Under the pieces are notes generated by a model that saw only the letters and a list, made by a program, of their open reading frames with translations, was not told the origin of the DNA and made no database searches. Shown in pieces: positions 40,363-48,526 of a DNA stretch of 53,970 bases (within the stretch, counting starts at the first letter, position 1; the number at the start of each line of letters is the position of its first letter). A program made the translations under genes and the position numbers. Origin of the DNA: a virus; IMG/VR virus record IMGVR_UViG_3300023171_000016, positions 1-53,970 of that record; one strand, given 5' to 3'.

Positions 40363-41678
40363 TATGTATCGCGTATGTATTGCAAAAAGTACGTTTGCAG
40401 CAAGTAGCGCATGCCATCAAAGTAATCCATCTTGTAGTTATCCCTGTCCTTTAGCAACTGCGAACCCTTAACACTTTTCTGGTCTACAGTCGCCTTTCGC
40501 ATATCAGCTATCAGCGTCACACAGCACGGGTCAACATACACGGGGTAATGCTCAAAAACGGCATTACACAGCAACCGGCTATCTGCATGTTCCAAATTGG
40601 CGGTGTTAAGGTTCATTTGCCTATCAGATAGCCCCAACAATGCCTGAATCATTTGGTAAATAGTCTGGTTGCGGCCCACGTCCTGATTTTGCCCCGAACG
40701 GTCTCCGGTAACGTACAGTATACTATTTGGAAATGCGGTTAGTATGTGATTGCAAATGTCATCTACTTTGATATGCCCACCAAATTCACGTATTGCGTGC
40801 AGGAAATTACCGCCGCCGCCCCGCTGTCGTGACATCTGCCAAGCAGTGCAGCTCAAGGGGTCGGCGTTAATATCGAATGTTAGGTAAACGGGTTCCGATT
40901 GTAGGAATGGGAGTTTTCGAATGTGTGAACGCTTATCGTATTCATCCCTGAACGCATACAGCCAAGGGTATTCATTTAGGTTAATATCCCAATTTCCTTT
41001 AACGTATATCTCATACTGCACCGTAGGCAGATTTGCAAGAGAAGCCATGTAATCGGCATCAGCAGTAATGAATGGGTTATCGGTAATAAGAGCAGGTATG
41101 TACATGAAGTCATCCGGCAATGTGCCTGCCTTCCATCGGTCGTACAATAGCGTTTTAACCCATGACCACGAAGGGTTACAGGTCATCAACACCAGAGGCT
41201 TAGGCTTCACGCATCCAATAGGCGGTATATGAGAACCGGCACGTTCTATTGCCTTCCAAAAAGACACTTCCTGTAGTTCGTTAGCCTCTTCCAACAGGAA
41301 ACCGTTTACTTCAAGACCCTTCCATCTGTTCAACTCCTTATCGTCATCGAAATTTTCAGAAAAGAAAATAATCTGTGACCCATTTCGGAATGTAACAGTT
41401 TGCGTGTCCTGATTGTATTTTGTAATAAAGTTGGTGGGTACTATTTTGTTGAATGACGGTATAGTATTGCGCTTCAACGTTTGCAGGCTATCCCTGACTA
41501 TTGCCCATCGTGTATTAGGGTAAACCTTAGCCAGCAAAATAAGCGTACCTAGTCCGCAAAATGTCTTACCTGAGCGTATGCCGCCACCGTAAAGTATGTA
41601 TTTGTGCTGTTTATCAAATGCGGCCTCAATAAACTTTTGCTGCTTCGGGAAAGCATCGAATAGGATTTGATTAGCCAC
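40341..41678 (-). CDS. Terminase large subunit
   Basis: The ATPase has Walker A YGGGIRSGKTFCGL (residues about 30-43) and Walker B GFLLEEANELQE. The C-terminal nuclease region includes TFDINADPLSCTAW and YVTGDRSGQNQDV, matching the two acidic clusters of the RNase-H-like nuclease. It packages DNA into the head with the small subunit. The frame begins with GTG just after the small-subunit stop. The length of 445 residues is normal. Confidence 0.92.
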   Translation of the reverse strand: MANQILFDAFPKQQKFIEAAFDKQHKYILYGGGIRSGKTFCGLGTLILLAKVYPNTRWAIVRDSLQTLKRNTIPSFNKIVPTNFITKYNQDTQTVTFRNGSQIIFFSENFDDDKELNRWKGLEVNGFLLEEANELQEVSFWKAIERAGSHIPPIGCVKPKPLVLMTCNPSWSWVKTLLYDRWKAGTLPDDFMYIPALITDNPFITADADYMASLANLPTVQYEIYVKGNWDINLNEYPWLYAFRDEYDKRSHIRKLPFLQSEPVYLTFDINADPLSCTAWQMSRQRGGGGNFLHAIREFGGHIKVDDICNHILTAFPNSILYVTGDRSGQNQDVGRNQTIYQMIQALLGLSDRQMNLNTANLEHADSRLLCNAVFEHYPVYVDPCCVTLIADMRKATVDQKSVKGSQLLKDRDNYKMDYFDGMRYLLQTYFLQYIRDTYLKLLKK

Positions 41679-41679
41679 A

Positions 41680-42171
41680 TTACCCTATTTTTATTTCTTG
41701 GTCGCCTATTTTGAAAACTTGGTCGGTAGTGACATTGGCGTTAATTTCCTTCTTATCGGTGAACATGGCTACATGCTTACCCATCAGCTCTAACGCCCTG
41801 TTTGCTCCATTGCTGTCAAATTCCCACACCCCCTGACCTTCTTCATCGGTCTTTTGCTCCATGCATTTATCAATCGGATTGAACACCATTACAGGTGTAG
41901 CCTGCATGCACCTATCTGCTACCTCTTTTAATTTTTCAACGACGAAAGTTGCATCTACCAAAGTATTTGCACTTCTTTCTTTCATTTTTTGTTGTATATA
42001 CGCGCGAATATCAACATGCTTCAACAAACGTTGACCCTGAGAGTATGCAGTATCTTTGCTGTAACCGGCCCTTTGTGCTGCCTGTGTTGCATTAAGGTCT
42101 ATTAGATATTCCTCGCAGAAAGTCTTCTGTTTTTCATTAAGGTTTGCTATATCTATCAGTTCTTCTGCCAT
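41680..42171 (-). CDS. Terminase small subunit
   Basis: The start at 42171 (MAEELIDIANLNEKQKTFC) is chosen. Residues about 13-55 (NEKQKTFCEEYLIDLNATQAAQRAGYSKD) form the helix-turn-helix DNA-binding domain typical of terminase small subunits. It recognises phage DNA and recruits the large subunit. The ATG is close to the predicted transcription start of the late promoter 42177-42207. Confidence 0.85.
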   Translation of the reverse strand: MAEELIDIANLNEKQKTFCEEYLIDLNATQAAQRAGYSKDTAYSQGQRLLKHVDIRAYIQQKMKERSANTLVDATFVVEKLKEVADRCMQATPVMVFNPIDKCMEQKTDEEGQGVWEFDSNGANRALELMGKHVAMFTDKKEINANVTTDQVFKIGDQEIKIG

Positions 42172-42176
42172 ATCCC

Positions 42177-42207
42177 CAAAAGTAAACAAAAAACTGATAC
42201 GGGCAAA
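42177..42207 (-). promoter_or_regulatory. Late promoter of the terminase operon
   Basis: TTTG (42207-42204), 19 bases, TACTTTTG (42184-42177). Same spacing and near-identical -7 box as the capsid promoter. The message is nearly leaderless. Confidence 0.78.
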
Positions 42208-42213
42208 AAATAC

Positions 42214-42432
42214 CTACTTGGCGGCATAATCCCTGCCTTTATCGGTTAAAGTTACAATACCCTCCCTGTCTACCTGTGCGTACCCGTGGCGGATGAGGGC
42301 GTTCATAATTTCTGTGTGGATAACGTCCTCGCCGTCTACCCATATGTACCATTTCGAGAAACGTTCCGCCTTTCGCGTCCTCAACTGCTCAATAAGCGCC
42401 TTTTGGTTTGGTGTTGGTTTGTGGGGGATCAT
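42214..42432 (-). CDS. Small winged-helix-like protein, 72 aa
   Basis: The pattern MNALIRHGYAQVDREGIVTLTDKG has the helix-then-wing look of a small winged-helix protein. It could regulate late genes or assist packaging, as it lies just before terminase. A weak family match by pattern only. Confidence 0.55.
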   Translation of the reverse strand: MIPHKPTPNQKALIEQLRTRKAERFSKWYIWVDGEDVIHTEIMNALIRHGYAQVDREGIVTLTDKGRDYAAK

Positions 42433-42818
42433 GATATATTTATTTTATTGTTCCAAGTGTAGTTGTTTCTCTTGCTTACTTTTTTAGCGCAATATCGGTA
42501 AATTCTGTGCCTAAGACCTGTTCCGTTGAAATAGCTATTTGATACGCTATTCCATCTTTCAAGTGATTCATGTTCCATGTTGTAGTATTTCTTAGTAAAG
42601 TAGTATGTATAAAAGAAATTTATCTGAAAGAAAGTAGCAAGCCATTTAAACATTTGGGATATGAAATCGTATATCAGGAATGAAATTCCGAATACCACTA
42701 AAATAAAAAAAAGTATAATTTTACCCTTCAACTTAAATTGATCATCCCTTAGGTAGTAACCCGCCACAACTAGGTTAATTGATATGTAAATTGCTAATAC
42801 TGCATTAATGTGTATCAT
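42429..42818 (-). CDS. Two-span membrane protein, 129 aa
   Basis: The ATG at 42818 (MIHINAVLAIYISINLVV) overlaps the VRR-NUC stop by four bases and is preferred over 42896. Two membrane segments (about residues 5-22 and 35-58) precede a long basic cytoplasmic tail. Function unknown. Confidence 0.65.
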   Translation of the reverse strand: MIHINAVLAIYISINLVVAGYYLRDDQFKLKGKIILFFILVVFGISFLIYDFISQMFKWLATFFQINFFYTYYFTKKYYNMEHESLERWNSVSNSYFNGTGLRHRIYRYCAKKVSKRNNYTWNNKINIS

Positions 42819-43321
42819 TTTCCATTTTTTATGCCATTCCCGGCGGGTGAAATAATATCGTGATGCTCCTGCACTGCCATACCCAAAACAACGCACTCAA
42901 TGCAGTATCTCCATTGCGGGAATGTGCGCGGTACGTAGGTAGGCACGCCGGCTATTGCGTGCCGTTCGTGTATGTCCCGCTGTTTCGGCCCTACCGTACC
43001 AGACGGCAATTTCAGTTCTATACCAACTGCGGGGCGATTTAAGCGGGGTTCTCCTATGTAGATGTAATCTTGTACCCCTGATACTAAACCCTGCGCTACA
43101 AGTGCCATTACGCGCTGCCTGTGCTGGTCTACAGTTTCGCCCTTAGCCCGTGTTATTTCGTTCGGTACATGGAATAGCAAGCCATGCAGGTCAGCTAGGT
43201 AGGTGTTGTGCGCCCATTGGTAGTAATCTGCGCCTTGTCTGGCTTCTGTGGCGTAGCCATTCACGCCTGTGTCGGGGTTGGTGGTTGATTCTATTTCTAG
43301 TATTTGGTTTGGTGTTTTCAT
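42815..43321 (-). CDS. VRR-NUC nuclease, 168 aa
   Basis: The VRR-NUC core is present: GVQDYIYIGEP, then VGIELKLPSGTVGPKQRDI and VPTYVP. These give the D, E-x-K catalytic residues of this PD-(D/E)XK family. Phage VRR-NUC enzymes act on branched or flapped DNA. The gene lies just after DnaB, in line with a role in replication or recombination intermediates. Confidence 0.82.
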   Translation of the reverse strand: MKTPNQILEIESTTNPDTGVNGYATEARQGADYYQWAHNTYLADLHGLLFHVPNEITRAKGETVDQHRQRVMALVAQGLVSGVQDYIYIGEPRLNRPAVGIELKLPSGTVGPKQRDIHERHAIAGVPTYVPRTFPQWRYCIECVVLGMAVQEHHDIISPAGNGIKNGK

Positions 43322-43336
43322 ATTTGCGTATTTGTG

Positions 43337-44746
43337 TTAAAATGGTGCGTCATCTTCTGGTGGTAGTGGGTTGCGTAAGTGCTGAAATCCAGCGCGCGGG
43401 TTATCAGGTGGGCGTGTGGTTGGTGTTGGCGTTTCCCATAGCATAAGGTCGCCGGAAAACTTCAACTCTACATCGCCACATTGCCCGTCCCTGTTTTTCA
43501 CAATACACACTATGTGCTTTGTTTCTTCCTCTGATATTTGGTTGGGCCATATCATCATGACTATGTTTGCATCTTGCTCTACTGCGCCGGATTCTCTAAG
43601 GTTTGACAAAGTAGGGCGTTTAGTAGTTGTTTTTTCAACCTCCCTGTTAAGCTGAGCCAATGCTACTATAGAAATTTCCAGCTCCGAGGCTAACAGTTTA
43701 AGTGTGCGGGTAATGGTTGCAATTTCCTGTTCCCTGTTGCCGTTCTTGTCCCTGTTTGCCCGTATCAATTGCAGGTAGTCAATGTAGACAATCTTTATTT
43801 TGTTCTTTTTTACTTTCCGGCGTATGGCTGCAACTATCCTATCAAGGCTTTGCGTTTTGTCGTCTATCTCAATTGGCAGGCTATAGAAAAACGAAGCGTA
43901 TTCTATAAGTTTCTGACTTTGGTAGTCTGTAAGATCAGCCTTTTTTACTGCCGAAAAGAAAACCCCCGTTTTCATTGCCGCAAACCTTTTCACCAATTCC
44001 TTTTTACCGGCCTCTAATGAGAATATCAGAGTAGGCACCATGCCTTTAAGTGCAAAGTTAAGTGCAAGGGCCGTTTTACCTACAGATGGGCGTGCTGCCA
44101 GTACTATGAGGTTTCCCGGCTGCCAGCCGTCCGTCATGCTGTTTATTTCTTCATAACCGGTATCTATGCCGGTAAGTCCCTGCGGCCTGTCTTTCATTTC
44201 TTCTATGTCCATCAGCATTTCGGTATAAGTTTCGCCAATAGCCACAAATTCGCTTATAGAGTTGCCCTCTGTTATTGCCTGTATCTGCTTTTCAGTATCG
44301 GCTATAAGGTCAAAAACGTCTTGATTGTCATCGTATGCGTCTGCTATTGCTTTGCCGCAAATCCTGATAATCTCCCTGCTGTTGAATTTTTCTATTATTA
44401 TCAGCGAGTGCGTCTGTACGTGAGCGGATGAATTTACAGACTGAGTGAGCAATGTTAGGGCGTACCGGCCCCCGACTATTTCAAGTTCTGCTGTTTTGTT
44501 GAGTTGTTCAGCCACGGTAAGCAAATCAATTGGCCGGTGCTGGTTGAATAACTGCACCATTGCTGCATATATCTTTTGGTGCGCGTCTACATAGAACATT
44601 TCAGGCTTTAGCAGCTCATGTACTGTTTCAAATGCTTCACGCTCTAACAGGCACGCACCTATTACCGCTTGCTCCAATTCTGTAGCTTGTGGTGGCACTT
44701 TGCCATATATGAGCGTGTTTAGTTGGGTTTTATTGAGGGGTGCCAT
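43337..44746 (-). CDS. dnaB: Replicative DNA helicase (DnaB family)
   Basis: The 469-residue protein has the DnaB N-terminal domain (PPQATELEQAVIGACLLERE) and the RecA-like helicase domain: Walker A LAARPSVGKTALALNF, Walker B KIVYIDYLQLI and the arginine-finger region (ALAQLNREVEKTT, LRESGAVEQDANIV). It unwinds DNA as a hexamer at the fork. It overlaps the Lin1244/Lin1753-like gene, which may load it. No primase domain or separate primase is visible. Confidence 0.93.
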   Translation of the reverse strand: MAPLNKTQLNTLIYGKVPPQATELEQAVIGACLLEREAFETVHELLKPEMFYVDAHQKIYAAMVQLFNQHRPIDLLTVAEQLNKTAELEIVGGRYALTLLTQSVNSSAHVQTHSLIIIEKFNSREIIRICGKAIADAYDDNQDVFDLIADTEKQIQAITEGNSISEFVAIGETYTEMLMDIEEMKDRPQGLTGIDTGYEEINSMTDGWQPGNLIVLAARPSVGKTALALNFALKGMVPTLIFSLEAGKKELVKRFAAMKTGVFFSAVKKADLTDYQSQKLIEYASFFYSLPIEIDDKTQSLDRIVAAIRRKVKKNKIKIVYIDYLQLIRANRDKNGNREQEIATITRTLKLLASELEISIVALAQLNREVEKTTTKRPTLSNLRESGAVEQDANIVMMIWPNQISEEETKHIVCIVKNRDGQCGDVELKFSGDLMLWETPTPTTRPPDNPRAGFQHLRNPLPPEDDAPF

Positions 44747-45419
44747 ATTGCTTAAGCCAGTTTTTAAGTGTTATAAATGCAGATTTGTATTTTTTGGTAA
44801 GTGAGTTATTGTTGTGCATCTTTTCGCACATGTCAGTCATTTGCCGTTTCCTATAACCCATATCCCGTATCTCAAAGTATTGTTCAGTTGTGAACGGCTC
44901 ACACATAGAGAATAGCGAAGGGGTGTTTTTCTCTATCCAATTTTGAAACAAATCGAATTCTTTTTTTTGTTCCTCAGAAAATACTATTACGTTAGTAATA
45001 GTATTATTTCCTTTCTTTTCTTTTCCTTTCTTTTCTTTTATAGCATTGCCATCGCTATGCGTTCGCATTGCGTTCGCATCTTCCCACCTCGTTTTGGCTG
45101 ATTTTGAAGCTTTTAGAGATTTTTCATTTCTTAATTCTAAGCGTTTTCTTACACTATTGCTCCAAAATTCATTTTCGTCTTTTTTGAACAAATCGAAGTC
45201 ATTTATTACGCACATTATTTTACTAATATCTACCCTTAGCGTAAAGCAATAGGTGGGTATTTCGGCCAACTTCAACGCGCCGCCCTGAGTATACATAAGC
45301 TCTACTAAATCCCAAAAAATACCTTTCCCCTCATGTCCCATAGACATTTGCAACTTCACCATTTTCGGGTCTTGCCCTGCATTATAATCATGAGAAAACC
45401 AGTAAGATTTTTCGGACAT
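44730..45419 (-). CDS. Lin1244/Lin1753-type replication protein, 229 aa
   Basis: The N-terminus fits the domain found in phage replication initiators: WFSHDYNAGQDPKMVKLQM and GHEGKGIFWDLVELMY. A basic low-complexity linker (KEKKGKEKKG) and a helical C-terminus follow. Such proteins usually lie directly upstream of DnaB and are thought to bind the origin and load it. It overlaps dnaB by 17 bases. Confidence 0.78.
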   Translation of the reverse strand: MSEKSYWFSHDYNAGQDPKMVKLQMSMGHEGKGIFWDLVELMYTQGGALKLAEIPTYCFTLRVDISKIMCVINDFDLFKKDENEFWSNSVRKRLELRNEKSLKASKSAKTRWEDANAMRTHSDGNAIKEKKGKEKKGNNTITNVIVFSEEQKKEFDLFQNWIEKNTPSLFSMCEPFTTEQYFEIRDMGYRKRQMTDMCEKMHNNNSLTKKYKSAFITLKNWLKQYGTPQ

Positions 45420-46136
45420 TTATATTCTTATTAAGGGGTAATTTGAAGCGGGTGTAAGCGGCCCAAAATCGTCTTTATAAACTATATAGGCACCTGTTAC
45501 GGGCCTCCTGTCGCCTTTGGACTGCATGATGTGCCGGATAAGGTTTATGTATAGTGTCAACTGATCATCGTCTAAGGCAAATAGTTTAGCGTCTATTATT
45601 CTAACCTCTGCTTTATTGCTGCAAATGAAGTCTGGAAAACAAATACTACGTGCGCTGCCGGATAGTTTATACTCAATGCACTGTTGAGGTATCACAATAT
45701 CCCAAATTCCACGAAGATATACAAGGGCTTCGGCCTCCTGTTTTAATGAATTTATCTTTGCCTTTTCATACCCATTATAGAGTGTTTCGGTAGGGGTAAA
45801 GCCATATTCTAACCTTAAATCCTTTCTTCCTGTGCCTTTAATGAACTCCCATAACGGCTTATACTTTATCTGCTTAATAAGCCCACACGCCTTTAGCACG
45901 TAGGCTAAAACATCACGTGGCACCTGTACCCGTGGCTTTATTACCGGTTCCTTTCCGCTGAATGACATATGTTTGCCTTTTATGGTCTTGTAGTTCTCGC
46001 AGCCCCAAAAACCATAACTGGAAACATAATTAAGTTTACCGCCACAAAACGCACACTGCTTTTCCCTGAAACACCTTATTTTTTCTTCAACCTCTTTAAA
46101 GTTCTGTATTTCTTCAATCTTCAATTCGTGCGCCAA
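45420..46136 (-). CDS. Putative nuclease with zinc-finger start, 238 aa
   Basis: N-terminal CAFCGGKL and a later cysteine (WGCENY) suggest a small zinc site. The C-terminal half has a restriction-fold pattern: CFPDFICSNKAEVRIIDAKLF (D, then DAK). It could be a resolvase- or primase-associated nuclease. It follows the small gene behind the structured leader and precedes the replication genes. Confidence 0.6.
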   Translation of the reverse strand: MAHELKIEEIQNFKEVEEKIRCFREKQCAFCGGKLNYVSSYGFWGCENYKTIKGKHMSFSGKEPVIKPRVQVPRDVLAYVLKACGLIKQIKYKPLWEFIKGTGRKDLRLEYGFTPTETLYNGYEKAKINSLKQEAEALVYLRGIWDIVIPQQCIEYKLSGSARSICFPDFICSNKAEVRIIDAKLFALDDDQLTLYINLIRHIMQSKGDRRPVTGAYIVYKDDFGPLTPASNYPLIRI

Positions 46137-46142
46137 CTCATC

Positions 46143-46253
46143 TTAAGCGTTCAATATAGCATCACCATGCGCTATTATCGTGAAATGGCTCTGCTCGTCA
46201 AATGGTGTTTTAAATTCCGGAGTTGGGGAAAGTTTGGCAAAATCTATTTTCAT
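46143..46253 (-). CDS. Small protein behind the structured leader, 36 aa
   Basis: A 36-codon frame starts 12 bases after the long hairpin (MKIDFAKLSPTPEFKTPFD) and ends 6 bases before the nuclease-like gene. As the first frame after the leader RNA it may be the regulated reading frame. Function unknown. Confidence 0.5.
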   Translation of the reverse strand: MKIDFAKLSPTPEFKTPFDEQSHFTIIAHGDAILNA

Positions 46254-46255
46254 AA

Positions 46256-46380
46256 ATTAATAAAGCCCACATGGGATTGACGGGTAGAAGCGGCTCAAGC
46301 TCTGCTGTGTTGCCTCCGTCAGCCCCATGTGGGCGTAAAATGTTGTTGATTATTCAGGCTTCTACCTCTGAATTACTGGA
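46256..46380 (-). ncRNA. Structured leader RNA with complementary hairpin loops
   Basis: Hairpin 1 has a six-base stem (ATTCAG/CTGAAT) and a 10-base loop (46367-46358). Hairpin 2 has a 19-base stem (46334-46316 with 46283-46265, one G-U and one mismatch) and a 32-base loop. Bases 46366-46358 in loop 1 are exactly complementary to 46291-46283 at the 3' side of loop 2, so a kissing interaction of eight to nine pairs is possible. A promoter lies directly upstream. Confidence 0.65.
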
Positions 46381-46383
46381 CTG

Positions 46384-46414
46384 CGAATATACTAATAAAT
46401 CGCTGAAAATCAAA
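46384..46414 (-). promoter_or_regulatory. Promoter of the replication operon leader
   Basis: TTTG (46414-46411), 19 bases, TATATTCG (46391-46384), one mismatch to consensus. The -33 box overlaps the stop codon of the helicase gene. Confidence 0.68.
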
Positions 46415-47882
46415 CTAATTTATTCGTGTAAAATACTTTTTCTCCGACCTTTGCGCGGTGGTGTTCGGCCCATCCCAACTTATAGCCCTTAGCCATGCCG
46501 AATATAGTCAAAAATTCAGGGTCGGATATGCTCCGAGCCTTAGCAACCCTGATAGCAAAGTTCAATTTGTCGTTTTCCTTTGACCATTTAGCAAGCTCTA
46601 TCGCAGTTAGTTCACTTAGTTTCTTGCCGTATTTCGGTTTTTCCAACATCACAGTCCTAACCCCATCCAGTTGCTCAACCGCCTGCTTAACAAATACATG
46701 ACCACAGTTCGGACACTCCATAGCAGTAGGCCGTAGCATATAGTTACATTTCGGGCATATCTTCACCGGAGCAACCCCTTCGCGCTTCTTTGGTATCTTG
46801 TTCCACATTTCGGCCCACGGGTGATTATAGTCCCACCTGCCGTGCCGCTTGCCGTTGCCGCCAAAGTCAACAACACGAAAACCGGTTTTACCGGTAGCTG
46901 TTGACATGCGCGAACCACGGCCAATAGATTGCAGATAACGCGGTAGTGATGTAGTAGCCATGTACAGAAAAATTAGGTCTACCGGTGGAAAGTCATAACC
47001 CTTGTTCATGCTGGCTACTGATATGCAGATAGTAACCGGCGAACCCAAATCGTGGAACTGTCCAAGGTCGTAGGATTGTTTCGCCTCACTGCGAATGTCG
47101 TAACGGCTGTGCTGCACACAGTTTGCGCGACCCTGTTCGCTAAGGTATGCCGCCAATGATTCAGCGGATTTTATCGAGGCGCAAAAAATCATGCAGCGTT
47201 TATAGGGTGATTCATCTAAGTACTGCAATGCAAACCTGTGCGCGTCCGGTGTGTCAAAAATACGTTCCTGTGATTCTTCCGTAAAGTCACCATTGCTGCC
47301 TATTTTCAGCGTGCTAATGCCGGATGGTATTACCTGCGCGTGGGTGTATGGCATTAGTCGGCCATTGTCTACCAACCATTCGGGCTGTGAGCCTACAGTA
47401 ATGCCGTTGTAAAGTAGTGGCAGGTGCTTGGCCCACTTCATTGCAGGCGTGGCCGTAAATCCAATAAGCAGTGATTGCGGTAACTGTAGCAATAGCTTGG
47501 TCGCTGTACCTATGTGAGCTTCGTCATTGATAGTTAGTAGACCTTCGCCCATCATTGAGAACTGGCTTATTAGTTTTGGCCTCCGTGCCAGTGTTTGCGC
47601 CATTGCTATGTACAACCGTCCCGGCTGAATGTATGTAAGCTTTGCGGTGCTGTTGATATTCACGCCCCCCGGTATTTCCGCGTCCAGTTGCCTGTATATT
47701 TTGTCGGATTCAGTAACCACCAACACTGTGCGCTTTTGCAGTGCATTCAGGGCTATCGTTATAAACACCTTCGACTTACCGAAACCAGTGGCGGCACACG
47801 CTATCTCGCGCTTACGTGCCGCCACTCCCTCGGCGATGTTTTTGTAAAATTCCTTTTGGTCTGGGTAAAGTTGAATACTCAT
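46410..47882 (-). CDS. SF2 DEAD/DEAH-type helicase with zinc ribbon, 490 aa
   Basis: All core helicase motifs are visible: Walker A AATGFGKSKV (about 31-40), DEAH in LTINDEAHIG, GFTATPA, and motif VI QSIGRGSRM. A C-terminal zinc ribbon is present (CPKCNYML, CPNCGHV). It unwinds or translocates on DNA or branched DNA. It is in the same operon as RecT and the RecE-like nuclease and so is probably the recombination or repair helicase. Confidence 0.88.
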   Translation of the reverse strand: MSIQLYPDQKEFYKNIAEGVAARKREIACAATGFGKSKVFITIALNALQKRTVLVVTESDKIYRQLDAEIPGGVNINSTAKLTYIQPGRLYIAMAQTLARRPKLISQFSMMGEGLLTINDEAHIGTATKLLLQLPQSLLIGFTATPAMKWAKHLPLLYNGITVGSQPEWLVDNGRLMPYTHAQVIPSGISTLKIGSNGDFTEESQERIFDTPDAHRFALQYLDESPYKRCMIFCASIKSAESLAAYLSEQGRANCVQHSRYDIRSEAKQSYDLGQFHDLGSPVTICISVASMNKGYDFPPVDLIFLYMATTSLPRYLQSIGRGSRMSTATGKTGFRVVDFGGNGKRHGRWDYNHPWAEMWNKIPKKREGVAPVKICPKCNYMLRPTAMECPNCGHVFVKQAVEQLDGVRTVMLEKPKYGKKLSELTAIELAKWSKENDKLNFAIRVAKARSISDPEFLTIFGMAKGYKLGWAEHHRAKVGEKVFYTNKLV

Positions 47883-48526
47883 GATATAGTTTCGTTTTCG
47901 CGTTCTGGTTCAGGCTCCCATGCAGCCGAAAATTCTTTATCAGAGAATAATTCTACAAGTCCGCTTATCTGCGATAGCCTTAATACTTCGTCAGCGTCCA
48001 TGCCTAATTCTTTGCTTATTTTTTCCGGTGACCAGTTTCGGCGTTTAAGGTCAACCACAATTTCAGACATGCTATCAACCTTATGTTTCCCGCGCGCCCT
48101 GTTGTGGCGTATTGTAGACGCTATTCTGTCGCCTTTACCGGTCTGGCTTTCCCGTATGGTCACCACCGGAAGATAGCCATGTATTCTGGCAGTTATATCG
48201 GGGCAATCCTTGCCAACTATATTACGGTGAAACCCGTCTATAACCTCCCTATTACCGTCACCGTCCGGCATTGTAACAATCGGCTGCGTGTAACCGTCAT
48301 TGGATATACTTACCCTTAGCAACTCCTTTTCTGGTGGGGCAACGCTGTTGGGGTTGTAGTCATTGGCGTACACGCTGTTGTTGATGACCCATAGCACGCA
48401 GTCTACCGGCTCCGTTTTGAACGGGCTTACTTCGTGAATGAGTAGGCGAAGTTCATTTATTGCATTTACCTTTTCAGCTAATGGCAGTTCAGCCAGCGAC
48501 GCTATGTAGTCTTTAATTTCCGTCAT
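47879..48526 (-). CDS. ibrB: IbrB-like ParB-fold protein, 215 aa
   Basis: A ParB/sulfiredoxin-like core is clear: SISNDGYTQPIVTM and EVIDGFHRNIVG, followed by a helix-turn-helix-like segment (WSPEKISKELGMDADEVL). The gene directly follows an IbrA-like PAPS-reductase gene, overlapping it by 14 bases, the arrangement of ibrA-ibrB in E. coli prophages. The symbol reflects this similarity. A role in DNA modification is possible but unproven. Confidence 0.78.
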   Translation of the reverse strand: MTEIKDYIASLAELPLAEKVNAINELRLLIHEVSPFKTEPVDCVLWVINNSVYANDYNPNSVAPPEKELLRVSISNDGYTQPIVTMPDGDGNREVIDGFHRNIVGKDCPDITARIHGYLPVVTIRESQTGKGDRIASTIRHNRARGKHKVDSMSEIVVDLKRRNWSPEKISKELGMDADEVLRLSQISGLVELFSDKEFSAAWEPEPERENETIS

